A stretch of DNA of 64,000 nt from Euleptes europaea (taxonomy: Eukaryota > Chordata > Lepidosauria > Squamata > Sphaerodactylidae): positions 57,629,853 through 57,693,852 of the forward strand of contig NC_079322.1 of the NCBI RefSeq assembly GCF_029931775.1, in the 5' to 3' direction. Each line of letters opens with the position of its first letter. The stretch's first letter is position 1. Under the pieces are notes generated by a model. It ran no database searches. It saw only the letters and a list, made by a program, of their open reading frames with translations, and was not told where the DNA came from. The translations under genes and the position numbers were made by a program. Shown one piece after another: positions 10,838 to 22,002 of this stretch.

Positions 10838-11035
10838 ACATGTGAAGCTGCCTTATACTGAGTCAGACCTCTGACATAGCAAAATCAGTATTGTCTGCTC
10901 TGACTGGCAGCACTTGTCTCACACAGAGAGACTTTCACACACTGCCTAATCCTTTAACTGGTGATGCCAGGGATTTAACTGGAGAACTTCAGCATGCAAA
11001 GCATATGCTTTGCCACTACAGCCATGCTTTCTCCC
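10838..11035 (-). repeat. tRNA-derived SINE inserted in the MIR-like element
   Basis: On the + strand it starts catgtgaagctgccttatac and ends with the reversed head. 'cagtgt' occurs at both edges as a short duplication. Confidence 0.85.
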
Positions 11036-11095
11036 CACAGTGTCCCCTCTATTGCAGATGCTGAAAGGTGAGAGAATGGTGTCTGCAGCTAATTT
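11036..11095 (-). repeat. MIR-like ancient SINE, part 2
   Basis: 'cagtgtcccctctattgcag' and 'atgctgaaaggtgagagaat' correspond to the MIR 'ccccattttacagatgagga' region. Confidence 0.45.
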
Positions 11096-11351
11096 GCACT
11101 AGTGGTTTTCCAATTCACAGCAAATGCACTTTGGCCACAATCCTATGCAACATGCTTTCTTGAGAGCAAGCCATACTGAAATCATCGGCTCAGGCTTCAC
11201 ATCACCGGACTGCATTGAACCAGCTCACAGATATACAATCAGAGGTAATACATGCTGTGGTAGGTCAACTTTCACCATGAGCAGGCCTTCCTGAGCACTG
11301 AGAAGGAAGGTGAAGTTAGAAGGAAAGGGATCTTTACAGGGAGGAATCCTA

Positions 11352-11566
11352 TTTGTTGCTCAGGGGTAGAGCATCAGCTTGGCATGCAAAAGGTCCCAGG
11401 TTCAATCTCCGGCATCTCCAGTTAAAGGGATTAGGCAGGTAGGTGATGTGAAACACTCCTGCCTGAGACCCTGGAGAGCTGCTGCCAATCCAAGTAGACA
11501 ATACCTACTTTGATGGACCAAGGGTCTGATTCAGGATAAGGCAGCTTCATGTGTTCATGTGTGTCT
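11352..11566 (+). repeat. tRNA-derived SINE
   Basis: ttgctcaggggtagagcatc, B box CAGGTTCAATCTCC, cctgagaccctggagagctg, tail gataaggcagcttcatgtgt. Nearly full-length. Confidence 0.9.
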
Positions 11567-11769
11567 GCTGGAGGATCTCCAGAGTACTAGGTTCTCAAGA
11601 CGATAACTTCCAACCTGCCTAAACCTGCCCTTTCTTGCCATTTCCACAGGGCTCTCACAGATCTGCCTCAGGAATGTGGTGTAACAATGCCCTTGTATGA
11701 ACTAAAGAATTGGCACCCAACAACACCCAGTATGTGACTCCATCCGTTTAACCTATTTTCTTGCAATCA

Positions 11770-13315
11770 CTGAACATAAATGAAGCAAGATTTCTGAGCC
11801 TCTTACCATTATTTTTGGGAATTCTTGGAGAACAGGAGAGGTGCCAGAAGACTGGAGGCTGGCAAATGTTGTCCCCATCTTCAAGAAGGGGAAAAAGGAG
11901 GATCCAGGTAACTACCGATCCATCAGCTTGACTTCTATATCGGGAAAGGTTTTTGAACAAATCATCCAACAGTCAGTTCTTGAGCATTTAGAAAGGATAG
12001 ATCTGATCACTAAGAGTCAGCACGGGTTTCTCAAGAACAAGTCATGTCTGACTAATCTTATTTCCTTTTTTGAGAAAGTTACTACCTTGCTGGATCAGGG
12101 GAGTGCTGTAGACATAGTTTATCTAGATTTCAGTAAGGCTTTTGATAAGGTTCCCCATAATATTCTTGTTGACAAATTGGAAAAATGTGGTTTAGATCCA
12201 GTTACTGTTAGGTGGATCTGTAATTGGTTGACAGATCGCACCCAAAGAGTGCTTATTAATGGTTCCTCATCCACTTGGAGAAGAGTGACTAGTGGAGTGC
12301 CTCAGGGATCTGTCCTGGGCCCTGTGTTGTTTAATATCTTTATAAATGATTTGGATGAAGGAATAGAGGGGATGCTTGTTAAATTTGCAGATGATACTAC
12401 ATTGGGAGGGGTAGCAAATACAGTAGAAGACAGAGCCAGGATACAGGATGATCTTGATAGGCTGGAGAATTGAGCTAAAACCAATAAAATGCATTTCAAC
12501 AGAGATACCGTAAATGTAAAGTTCTGCATTTAGGTAGGAAAAATCAAATGCATCATTATAGGATGGGGGAGACTTGTCTGAGCAGTAGTGTGTGTGAAAA
12601 GGATCTTGGGGTCTTAGTAGACCAAACACTGAACATGAGTCAGCAGTGTGATGCTAAAAGGCAAATGCGATCTTGGGCAGCATTAACAGAAGTAGTGTCC
12701 AGATCACGTGACGTGATGGTATCACTTTACTCTGCTCTGGTTAGACCTCACCTAGAGTATTGTGTTCAGTTTTGGGCACCACAATTTAAGAAAGATGTAG
12801 ATAAGCTCCAGAGGAGGGCAACAAAGATGGTGAGGGGTCTGGAGACCAAGTCCTATGAGGAAAGGTTGAAGGAGCTGGGTATGTTTAGCCTGAAAAGGAG
12901 AAGACTGAGAGGTGATATGATAACCATCTTCAAGTACTTGAAGGGCTGTCATATAGAGGATGGTGCTGAGTAGTTTTCTGTTGCTCCAGAAGGTCGGACC
13001 AGAACCAATGGGTTAAAATTAAATCAGAAGAGTTTCCATAGACATTAGGAAGAATTTTCTAACAGAGCCGTTCCTCAGTGGAACAAGCTTCCTTGGGAGG
13101 TGGTAAGCTCTTCTTTCCTGGAGGTTTTTAAGCAGAGGCTAGTTGGCCATCTGTCAGCAATGCTGATTCTATTAACTTGGGCAGTTCATGGGAGGGGGGC
13201 ATCTTGGCCATCTTCTGGGCACTGGGTGTGTGTGTGGGAGGTAATTGTGAGTTTCCTGCATTGTGCAAGGGGTTGGACTAGATGACCCTGGTGATCCCAA
13301 CTCTATGATTCTAAG
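11770..13315 (+). mobile_element. CR1 LINE, 5'-truncated, inactive
   Basis: An uninterrupted 210-codon frame at 11841-12473 is the reverse-transcriptase core: [76 protein letters not shown] and the catalytic [10 protein letters not shown]. Its stop at 12471 falls after DDLDRLEN, where CR1 normally continues (WA..MKFN). The thumb and C-terminal part resumes in another frame at 12548-12973 ([54 protein letters not shown]). The 3' UTR runs to ctctatgattctaag, a single version of the CR1 ATTCTATG terminal repeat. The endonuclease domain and ORF1 are absent. Confidence 0.95.
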
Positions 13316-13432
13316 AGGACAATGGGGAAAAAACACTGCTTGTTTGGAAATAGTAAGAGTATGGGCTCCTTAAACCAAGTTATTAGGAATTAAATACACT
13401 CATGAAAGATTATTTGGGGGGAGTTGCTATGC

Positions 13433-13652
13433 AGGGTTGCCAGCTTCCAGGTGGGGCGTAGAGATCTCTTGGAATTACAACTGATCTCCAGACTACAGAG
13501 ATCAGTCCCCATGAAGAAAATGGCTGCTTTGGAGGCTGCTGCACTCTATGTCATCACATCTCTGTGGAGCATCCTTCCCTGCCCAAACTCCATCTTCCCC
13601 AGACACAAGCTCTAATCTTCAGGAATTTCCTAAGTAGGAGTTGGCAACCCTA
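13433..13652 (-). mobile_element. hAT-like MITE, copy 3 (variant subfamily)
   Basis: AGGGTTGCCAGCTTCCAGG ... GAGTTGGCAACCCTA. The body has 'ctccagactacagagatcag' and 'caggaatttcctaag' instead of the 'gaagagggacctggc' end, marking a second subfamily (compare 25192). The flanking 8-mers agree only partly. Confidence 0.85.
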
Positions 13653-13879
13653 GCTGCTGTGGAAGAATACATAACGCAGGTGCCAAATGCTCTAGGCTCA
13701 AGCCCTGGCATCTTCAGGCAACAGGCCCTGGGCAGACACCTCCCCTAAAAGTCTGGGTCCTAATTTGCCCCAGGGGGCTGACTTTTACCACCCTAAGAAA
13801 CCCCAGAGAGCCACCTTTGCCAGCCAGAATAGACTACAGTGAGCTAGGTAAACTAATGGCTTGAGCCAGTAGAAAGCTT

Positions 13880-14032
13880 TATTGCATTTTATTACATTTT
13901 ATGAGGCTTTGTTAGGTTGGGAGAAGAATTTAGGGGTTTATTGGGGTTTGATGTTTTCATTATGCATTCTAAGCTGCCTTGAACCACGGAGAAAGGCGGA
14001 ACATAAATGTGCTAATGAGTAAAATAAATAAT
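13880..14032 (+). repeat. LINE 3' tail fragment
   Basis: 'aagctgccttgaaccacgga', 'gaaaggcggaacataaatgt' then A/T-rich. Resembles common squamate LINE/SINE 3' ends; clade not assigned. Confidence 0.45.
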
Positions 14033-14640
14033 GCAAGGCTCACTGAAATTGGTGGGTTTTAACTTCCAAGAAAATGTGTGCAGGAATTAAGATACTGATG
14101 GTTTCCCCATGCTGTGTTTTTGTTGATTTGCATAACACTCTGAAGTGCACAAATTCAAAACGTGTGTGATAAGAAGTTGCATTCCTATTTGTATGGGAGA
14201 AGTGAGGCTGAGGACCATTCTATAAACTGCATCACAACCAACCTAGGTTTGCTACTCAATATGTATCGAACAGGAAGCTACAACTAATCCCAGCTCTTTG
14301 GTGAGTATAACTGTATAACAACACATTCTTGTATTTATATACAATAAAAATCTGTTATGATGTTCTTTTTTTAAAAATTGACTGTTGCATCTAGACATTT
14401 TTAGAATTATATTTCAAAATTAAAATGTACACTTAAAAAACGTAATGTGTGAAAAGGTTATGCAAGACAATTATTTCCTTAGTTCACCCAACCATTGCTA
14501 TCTGTAATGTTTCATAATGTTTGAAAAAGTAGTCTTGAAAACCATTGTAGCCTAGAATTGGGTGAAGTGGAGCACAATCCTGAAGGGGAGGTAGATCCAC
14601 AACGTCCAGGAGTGGCAGAGCCTCCTCAAGGGCTTCCCAG

Positions 14641-15017
14641 TAGGCTTGCCAGGCCCTGTAGCTCCACCGGCAAGAGCTTTGCAGTGCCATGCCTGAGGTT
14701 CACGATGCGCTCGCACCCCGCGCAATGCGCCTACATCACTTCCAGGCTTACCCGGAAGTGATGCAGACGCTCTAGCGATCTCTGCCGAAACTCTTTTAAC
14801 GGAGATTGCCAGAGCGTCCACATAGCTTCCGGGTAAAATAGCTGGAGATCTCCTGCTATTACAACTGATCTCCAGCCAATAGAGATCGGTTCACCTGGAG
14901 AAAATGGCCACTTTGGCAATTGGACTGTATGGCATTGGTCCCTCCCCAAACCCCACCCTCTTCAGGCTCCGCCCCAAAAACCTCCTGCCGGTGGTGAAGA
15001 GGGACCTGGCAACCCTA
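14641..15017 (-). mobile_element. Composite MITE: hAT-like right half joined to a stem-loop repeat
   Basis: The right ~190 bp (gctggagatctcctgctatt ... acctggcaaccct) is the hAT-like MITE. The left part begins with a TIR-like taggcttgccaggc but then carries an unrelated GC-rich block with inverted words: 'gacgctctagcgatctc' against 'gagattgccagagcgtc' (14768-14820), and 'tcacttccaggcttacccgg' against 'cttccgggta'. Confidence 0.65.
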
Positions 15018-15056
15018 GTCGAGATCCACCGCTAATAATTAGTGATCCTGACCTGG

Positions 15057-15107
15057 ATAGCCCAGGCTAGCCTGATCTCGTCAGATCTCAGAAGCTAAGC
15101 AGGGTTA
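15057..15107 (+). repeat. 5S-rRNA-derived SINE, head fragment
   Basis: 'gcctgatctcgtcagatctc' and 'agaagctaagcagggtt' correspond to the internal promoter region of 5S rRNA. Truncated after 'gcagggtt'. Confidence 0.8.
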
Positions 15108-15159
15108 ATTCCGTTGTTAATAAGTCGTTAATTCAGGTCTCATAGTTTTATATCAGCTT

Positions 15160-15225
15160 TGTATGTTCTGTGTTATTTATCTAGTTAGAGCCCAGCTTTG
15201 TTGGGAAAGAGCGGGATAAAAGTTT
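15160..15225 (+). repeat. LINE/SINE 3' tail fragment
   Basis: 'gcccagctttgttgggaaag' then 'agcgggataaaa'. Confidence 0.4.
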
Positions 15226-15919
15226 GCCTGATTAATGATTTCAGCATTAATCCATAAGCTATTACCCTCCCTCAAAGAATACCATTCTTAATTTTTTGAT
15301 TTTGTCACTTTCCCTACTGCAAATTATGGCAATCCAGGCTTTTGTTTATTTCTCTTTCCACTGTAGCTTGTTAATAAGCTAGACTTTCTTCACAAATGCT
15401 ACTGGAAACTTTTGTTTACTGAAACTTCAAAACCTTTTAAAGAACCCTACACCATATGACCACATATGGCTTATTTTTAAAATGTTATAGGTCTCTTTTC
15501 TTGCCAGCCCACCCTTAACTAGCCTTTAAAATGCTGTAACAGCATTGCAAAACTTAAAACAATTGTTTTCTTTATGCATTTAGTACTTCCAGGTTTTTCT
15601 GAGATTTTATGTGCACATTTTTGGTTCATATTTAAGATCATTTTGAAAGTTGCGGCTGCAGAAGATCACTGCATGTGCTTCTGTAACATTTCAAGCCTGT
15701 TTTGTTTATTTTTCAAGATATCCGTTCAAGTATACAATTATCAACAATGGCCAAATCTAGAGAAAGCGGTAGAATGTCAGCCCTCCACTGACTTTTATGG
15801 AACCTTGACGATGAAAACATTTGCTTGAAAGGCAGCCCACCTAATTGTAGTGGAAGTGTTTTCTAACTAAGAGAGCAAACTAAGCAGGCCTACTTGGAAT
15901 TAACTCCAATTTTATAAAG

Positions 15920-16245
15920 TGGCCCCATGGCGCAGAGTAGTAAACTGCAGTACTGCTGTCAAAAGCTCTGCTCACGACCTGAGTTCAAGCCAAACGGAAG
16001 TCGGTTTCAGATAGCCAGCTCAAGGTGGACTTAGCCTTAGCCTAAAATGAGTACCCAGATAAAATGAGTACCCTAAAATGAGTACTCTAAAATGAGTACC
16101 CAGCTTGCTGGGGCAAAGTGTAGACGACTCGGGAAGGCAATGGTAAACCACCTCGTAAACATAGTCTTCCTAGTAAATGTTGGGATGTCATCCCATGGGT
16201 CAGTAATGACCCGGTGCTTGCACAGGGGACTACCTTTACCTTTTT
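15920..16245 (+). repeat. Sauria-type SINE with an expanded internal repeat
   Basis: tRNA-like head ggccccatggcgcagagtag with 'cctgagttcaagcc' as B box, a conserved core, 'gtcagtaatgacccggtgct', and the 3' end ggggactacctttacctttt, the Bov-B-like tail of Sauria SINEs. At 16043-16103 the motif aaaatgagtaccc occurs four times; I expect a single copy in this family. Confidence 0.85.
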
Positions 16246-16415
16246 AGAAAGTGAGGTTTCCTCCTTAGAAAGTGTTCTTATAATTGCTGTTTGCTTACAA
16301 TCCATGGTCATATGACCCAAACAACTCAAGTTGTTTGCATGTGGGTGAAGGAACCAACATTAATCTAATTTAAAAAAAATGCTTGATTTTGTCAACTCTA
16401 TTGAATTCTATTAAC

Positions 16416-16670
16416 AGAGAGCCAGCGTGGTATAGTGGTTAAAGGACTAGGATCTGGAAAACCCAGGTTCGAATCCCTATTCTGCCATGGAAACTTGCTG
16501 GGTGACCTTGAGCCAGTCGCATACTCTCAGCCTTGACCCTGGCAAGTATTTGGATGGGAGACCTCCAAGGAATACCAGGGGCATGACACAAAGTCAGGCA
16601 ATTGGAAACCACCTCTGAACGCCTTTTGCCTACAGGGTCGCCGTAAGTCAGCTGTGACTGGACGGCAAAA
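16416..16670 (+). repeat. Chimeric SINE: tRNA head joined to 5S-SINE body
   Basis: 16416-16532 is a tRNA-derived head (gccagcgtggtatagtggtt A box, CAGGTTCGAATCCC B box, ttgctgggtgaccttgagcc). From about 16533 it continues as the distal 5S-SINE: 'agtatttggatgggagacct', 'ccaaggaataccagg', 'aagtcagctgtgactggacg', gcaaaa. Compare the plain 5S SINE at 30526-30711. Confidence 0.85.
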
Positions 16671-17407
16671 GTTTAAAAAATTCTATCAGATACAAATATA
16701 TCAAGACACCTTATAGAAGAAACACACAGTATAGTATTTATGGTCTTCAAAACAGAGAAGCCAAATCCAACACCAGTGGCAAATTAACAAAATTAATATT
16801 TGAGGATTTCAATGGGGGCTTTTCTGCCTGGATGAGAGAGACATCTTTTATTACGTGCATGCACTAGTCATCCAGTGGGACTTTATACTTCTTTTAAATT
16901 ATACAAATTGGAAATTTCTCCTTTGTTCCATGTCTGCAGTGTGACTTGGAGTGCTATGAATATTATTCAACATTTTACAGTAAATGAGGGAGATTGTGTT
17001 ACATGGAGTTATTCTCGTAAATATATCTGACCCAGCAGAGGAAAATATCTACCTACCAACCAGCTTATCTTTATTTAAAAAAATAATAAACGTGTCCCAT
17101 TTTGAAGTCATGGATTATATGGATAGTATTTGCCCTGAGTAAGAAGCAGAAGCAGCTCATAATTATTTATAGATTACATTATAAACTGAGTTTCATTCAA
17201 GCTGTTAAATCCATTTACTTCACTGGGGCATTATGGATATTAGGTTGCTTGTGCCTGAAGAGATAGTATCAAAGCAAGACTTTACAAAACCAAGCAGGAT
17301 TTTGGCCTTTAGTAATTAATCTTGCATACTAGACTGTGAACTGACATTCTTTAAAGCATTTTTAAATATTCAATTTACATGAGTCTCACTCCCTCATGTG
17401 TGTGTGT

Positions 17408-17589
17408 GCTGTCAAGAGATGTTCAGAGGTGGTTTTCCATTGCCTGCCTCTGTGTGGGCTGAAAAAGTTCTGAGAGAATTGTAACTGGCCCAAGGTCACC
17501 CAGCAGGCTTCATGTGGGGTGGGGGCATGGGGAATCGAGGTTCTCCAGATTAGAGTCTGCCGCTCTTAACCACTACACTACGTTGGCTC
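17408..17589 (-). repeat. Second chimeric tRNA/5S-type SINE
   Basis: The - strand reads gagccaacgtagtgtagtgg (head), cctgctgggtgaccttgggc, then 'gaggcaggcaatggaaaacc' and 'acctctgaacatctcttgac', the distal part shared with 5S SINEs. Confidence 0.75.
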
Positions 17590-18054
17590 ACTCCCTACCT
17601 CCTTCCAACCTAGTTTTTTCTGTGTCTCTTCCCATCCTTTGCCCTCCTTCCTCCCTCACCCATCTTGACCTCTTTACCTTTTCTGCTCACTTCCTGTAGA
17701 GGTTTACCTCCCCTCTCCTCTTTATTTTACCTTTTTATCACTCTCCCTCTTCCCCCATACAGATACTAATGTATGGGGCAATGTTGATTGATCCCAAAAT
17801 GGCTAGCAGGATCTCACAATAGTCATTTATTCATTTAAAACATTTCTATGCCACCTTTCACCCCAAATAGGGTCCACAAGGCGGTGAACACCAAAACACT
17901 AAAACAGCATTTAAAATAAGGTCTATAAAAATATTGAAACAATTCAACAGAAATGTATAGACATACAAACTCACGTAATTCAACCAGGAAGGAGGGCCAA
18001 TAAGAGTTACTGGGGGTATGCCAAACTAAACAAGAAAGAGAGACACTGTCCTTC

Positions 18055-18160
18055 AGTGTTACTCCTCTGAAGATGCCGGCCACAGCTGCTGGCGAAACGT
18101 CAGGAAAGAAAATACCAAGACCACGGTCACACAGCCCGGATAACCTACAAGAACCAATAA
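18055..18160 (+). mobile_element. Penelope-type element fragment with hammerhead-like motif
   Basis: 'tcctctgaagatgccggcca', 'ctggcgaaacgtcaggaa' and 'cacacagcccggataaccta' match a very common squamate repeat end that I associate with Penelope-like elements. The 18063-18105 segment folds as a small hammerhead-like structure; see the ncRNA entry. Family assignment is from memory. Confidence 0.55.
18063..18105 (+). ncRNA. Hammerhead ribozyme-like motif (minimal stem III)
   Basis: Core CTGAAGA (18067-18073) and GAAA (18094-18097) are followed by CGTC (18098-18101), leaving essentially no stem III. Stem I: TCCT (18063-18066) with AGGA (18102-18105). Stem II: GCCGGC (18075-18080) with GCTGGC (18088-18093), loop 7 nt. 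One extra base (T18074) lies between the core and stem II. Minimal-stem-III hammerheads are known in Penelope-like elements. Activity is unknown. Confidence 0.5.
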
Positions 18161-19540
18161 ACGAGAAAGTCTTTACCCACTGGTGGAAGACAATCCTAGA
18201 AGGAGGCAGAAGGTGGTACAAAATTGATTAGAGTAGAAATAAAAGAATTCAAGATGGGTACAGGGCACAGTGTGGATGGATACAGCCTCTGTATCCTATC
18301 AAGTTCTGAGATCAGAAGCCACCAGTACACAGGAATATGGCTATTTCACCATGTCTTTGGCCTGACTGAAATCTGGCAGATTTTTCTGCTAATCCGGCAG
18401 GTTTTACTGCTGTGTTTACATCAATTTGTTCCACACAGGTTGCCATTTTATAAATAAATGAGAACTGGAAATATAATCAGTGGTCAGTATCTTGCCTTGG
18501 CAGCTTTCAAACTTGGGATATCGCCTTCATTCTGTCCATCACTCTATGTACAAGTGCAGCTGCTCATGATGTTTACAGCTCAAGAGCATGAAGTTGTACT
18601 TAGGACCCTCCAGATTCTGCCCCATTTAAACTATCTAAAATGGCACTTTAGCTTTCTTTGACAGGGTCTATAGACAGATTTCCTTGTTAAACTATATGGT
18701 ATGTACCAAATAAATGCATTTAAGTGTCTTTAAACAAGAGAGAGAGTGAATGCTACGCCTGGAATTAAATGATTTTTTGGATATTACTTAGATTTCATTG
18801 TACTTACTTTCAAATTATTGCATTTCATATTTACTCCAATTTAAAGGTGTCAGTTTCTGTGCAGAGATTGCCTTACATTCCCCTCTAGCACCAGTAATAA
18901 GAACCAAGCCACAGGAATTCCACAAAAGCAAGAGATTTTAAAGCTTTCTACCACTGAGGTATTTCACAACATGGCACTGTGATCTTAGTTTTCCGTTTAT
19001 AAGGCTTGCCTCAGGTAAAATCTTGAGCGATTGTTCTTAACATAATTACCTCAAAAAAACACCCTGTATAAACCGAAAGGCCCATTAAAAGCTCTGAATT
19101 TCACAGACTTTTTTATTTTACTAATAAAAAATCACAAATGACCCAAATGTACTGTTTTCAATGCTACCGGGTTTCTTTTAAACTTTAGAAGGGCCACTCG
19201 TTGCCAATGAAGCCAATAGCAAAGAGTGTTACTGATTTCCAGAATGGCAGAAAGTCATAACCTCACATGTCATAGTTCTCTCAGATTTTATTTGAATTTT
19301 GCACTCACACAATGTCTCAACAGTATGAGGAAACCCACACAATTGGTCTCTCCCCCATATTTAGAAATTTGTTTTTCTTCTCAGTGGCCATTTTCCGAAA
19401 AGCAATTTATTTCTTTGCAATCTCTAATTCAAAAGGGTGGGTCAGCCTATGCCAGTTTGTCATAGAGGAGCCAGTGATTTGGTTGAATGGCCCATCTGAA
19501 AGAGCAGTGAATCGTGCACAGGAATAGCTAAAGGGAATGG
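18161..19540. other. Intergenic, no feature recognised
   Basis: AT-rich, unremarkable DNA. Confidence 0.5.
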
Positions 19541-19548
19541 CTTCCAGG

Positions 19549-19756
19549 CTGGGTTGCCAACCTCCAGGTGGTAGCTGGAGATCTCCTGCTGTTACAACCA
19601 ATCGCCAGCTGATAGAGATCAGTTCACCTGAATAAAATGGATGCTTTGGCAATTGGACTCTATGGCATTGAAGTCCCTCCCCTCTTCAAACCCCACCCTC
19701 CTCAGGCTCCACCACAGAAACCTCCTGCCTGTGTTAAGAGAAACCTGGCAACCCTA
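19549..19756 (-). mobile_element. hAT-like MITE, copy 5 (perfect 8-bp TSD)
   Basis: CTGGGTTGCCAACCTCCAGG ... AACCTGGCAACCCTA, flanked by CTTCCAGG at 19541-19548 and 19757-19764. Confidence 0.93.
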
Positions 19757-20022
19757 CTTCCAGGTTGGTGGATGGAATCAAGGCAAAATAACTATTTTGA
19801 ATGACGATGAAACAGCATTTGCCCAGTCCTCTTGTTGAAAGCTAGGGGACTGCCAACATAACCTCTTAGTCTCATTCCTTATATCTACCTCAGTGTACCT
19901 TCCTCTTCTAGAAGCAGCAGGAACCTGCAGCCACAATAAAGCTTTATGTGTATGATATTGAACCAGGCCAGTATGACCTGAACCAACAGCTTTGGAACTT
20001 TGAATGCCCCTTTGTGTGTGTA

Positions 20023-20218
20023 TAGGGTTGCCAGGTCCCTCTTCTCCACCAGCAGGTTTTTGGGGTGAAGCCTGAGGAGGGTGGGGTTTGGGGAGGGGAG
20101 GGGCTTCAATGCCAATTGCCAAAGTGGCCATTTTTCCTGGTGAACTGATCTCTATCGGCTGGAGATCAGTTGTAATAGCAGGGGATCTCCAGCTAGTACC
20201 TGGAAGTTGGCAGCCTTA
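20023..20218 (+). mobile_element. hAT-like MITE, copy 6
   Basis: TAGGGTTGCCAGGTCCCTC ... TTGGCAGCCTTA. Flanks gtgtgtat and gcgagtat agree at six of eight bases. Slightly shortened. Confidence 0.88.
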
Positions 20219-21119
20219 TGCGAGTATAATGCCTCAATGGAAATGGAAACTAACAAAGCAAAGGGAAAGATTTTCTCTGCTCTTAAAATCTTTGAACATC
20301 CTCAGCATTTAACAATTTAACAACTCCTCGTCCTACAGTCCGTTGCATTCCACTGTAGGAGCTCAGGTCCTGCCACCTTCTTGTCAACGTATTCTGCAGG
20401 TCTAAGATGAGGTCATCATGTTCTGCTTGAAGAAATTTCATGATGCTTTCCCACAAACTGGTATAGGAGTCTTAACTACAGCACAGAATATTTCAGAGTT
20501 CAAGCTTGTATATTCATGCCTTAGTGTTGTTTTATCCACACATCCACTATAAAAAATAAATGGTTTTCTTTTGATCATCTGCTTTACTTTCACGAGTTTT
20601 ACATTCACCTTTTGTTACCTTCTAGTTTCATTCATTTATTTCACATAAATTAACACACACACACAAACGTAGCGCTGCCGTGCTGTCAGCCTGTCAAATC
20701 CAGCCATTAATCTGTTGTTGCGTAAAACTATGAAACATGTTGTACTATAGATAAAATATTTTGTACGTTGGGTTTGCCTTTCTCTTGGCCGAAAAAAAGC
20801 ACAAAATGGATGCCATGCAACTGAAAACACAAAGACCAGCAGTTAATCAAATATCACTCATGCCATGAAACACACAGGTCCTTAAAAAGGCAGAGAACAT
20901 TGGAAAACTCTGGTGGTCCTCGAATTAGCGACACTAGAGGTTAATTTTAGCAGATGAACTAACGAAGGAGTCAGTGCAAGGCAAATTGGGGAAGAATTAT
21001 CTAAGGATGTCTTCCCAGGTTCTTTTTCTTCCAGTTGAAGAATCCTCTTCTTTGTGGGCTAAAATTAGGTATCTCCAATGTAGGCAAAAGATGTAGGCAG
21101 CTGCATTGGTCCGTGGTGG
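20219..21119. other. Intergenic, no feature recognised
   Basis: Holds only a short (CA)n at about 20651. Confidence 0.5.
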
Positions 21120-21215
21120 TGGTGGTAGAAAGTGTTGTCAAGTGACAGATGACTTATGGTGATTCCATAGGGTTTTCAAGGCAAGAGGCATTCAGAGGTT
21201 CTTACCCTTTACAGG
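21120..21215 (-). repeat. 5S-type SINE 3' fragment
   Basis: 'gtcaagtgacagatgactta', 'tggtgattccatagggtttt', 'caaggcaagaggcattcaga' is the reversed distal part of the 5S SINE. Confidence 0.7.
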
Positions 21216-21339
21216 CAATCTCTTTTTAAGATGGGGGGGGGGGATTAGCCTTAGAGACTACGCTTAGCAAGAGGGAGGGGTACGGAATATTTTCTCCAAT
21301 TTTTACGAGGATGAGCACACCATCGAAAATACCCTTTAA

Positions 21340-21480
21340 ATAAGCGTTTTATCATTTTTAAGAAGTTTTATTGAAAGAGTAATTGTTAAGCATACACACA
21401 CACAACACCCAAATCACACGGCCGATACAAACAGGAGCCTAAGGAATAAAAGAGAGGAGGGGGTGGACACAAGGATATGA
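21340..21480 (-). repeat. Possible retroelement 3' end
   Basis: On the - strand, C/T-rich sequence then 'ctctttcaataaaacttct' and A-rich DNA suggest an old LINE or processed-transcript 3' end. Not assignable. Confidence 0.25.
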
Positions 21481-21786
21481 GGTCGTGGAAAGGCAATATT
21501 CATCTGTCCAGTAGAATGGCAATGATAGAAGTGCTGAAGTAGAGAAATGACCAGCATTTCTCAGAAGTAAAGTTATAAAGGCCGCACACGCAAGTACAGG
21601 GTGTCACGTTTGAATCCAAGAAAACACACACACTTTGAATTATGACAGGGGCGGGAGTCTAACCCTCTCACAAGGGTATGTAGAAAAGCAGGGAGAAAGG
21701 ACTTGTAATTATGTTGCTTTTTATTTTGATCCTTTCTCAGTTTGCTGTGTAAATAGACCATGTGTGAGATTTGATTAATTAACTTG

Positions 21787-22000
21787 AACACATTAAGCTG
21801 CCTTATACTGAATCAGACCCTTGGTCCATCAAAGTCAGTATTGTCTATGCAGACTGGCAGCAGCTCTCCAGGGTCTCAGGCAGAGGTCTTTCACATCACC
21901 TACTTGCCTTGTCACTTTAACTGGAGATGCCGGGGATTGAATCTGGGACCTTCTGCATGCCAAGCAGAGGTTCTACCACTGAGCCACGGCCCCTCCCCTA
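21787..22000 (-). repeat. tRNA-derived SINE
   Basis: Reversed tail 'ttaagctgccttatactgaa', 'ccagggtctcaggcagaggt', head ends 'ctgagccacggcccctccc'. Full-length. Confidence 0.92.
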
Positions 22001-22002
22001 AA

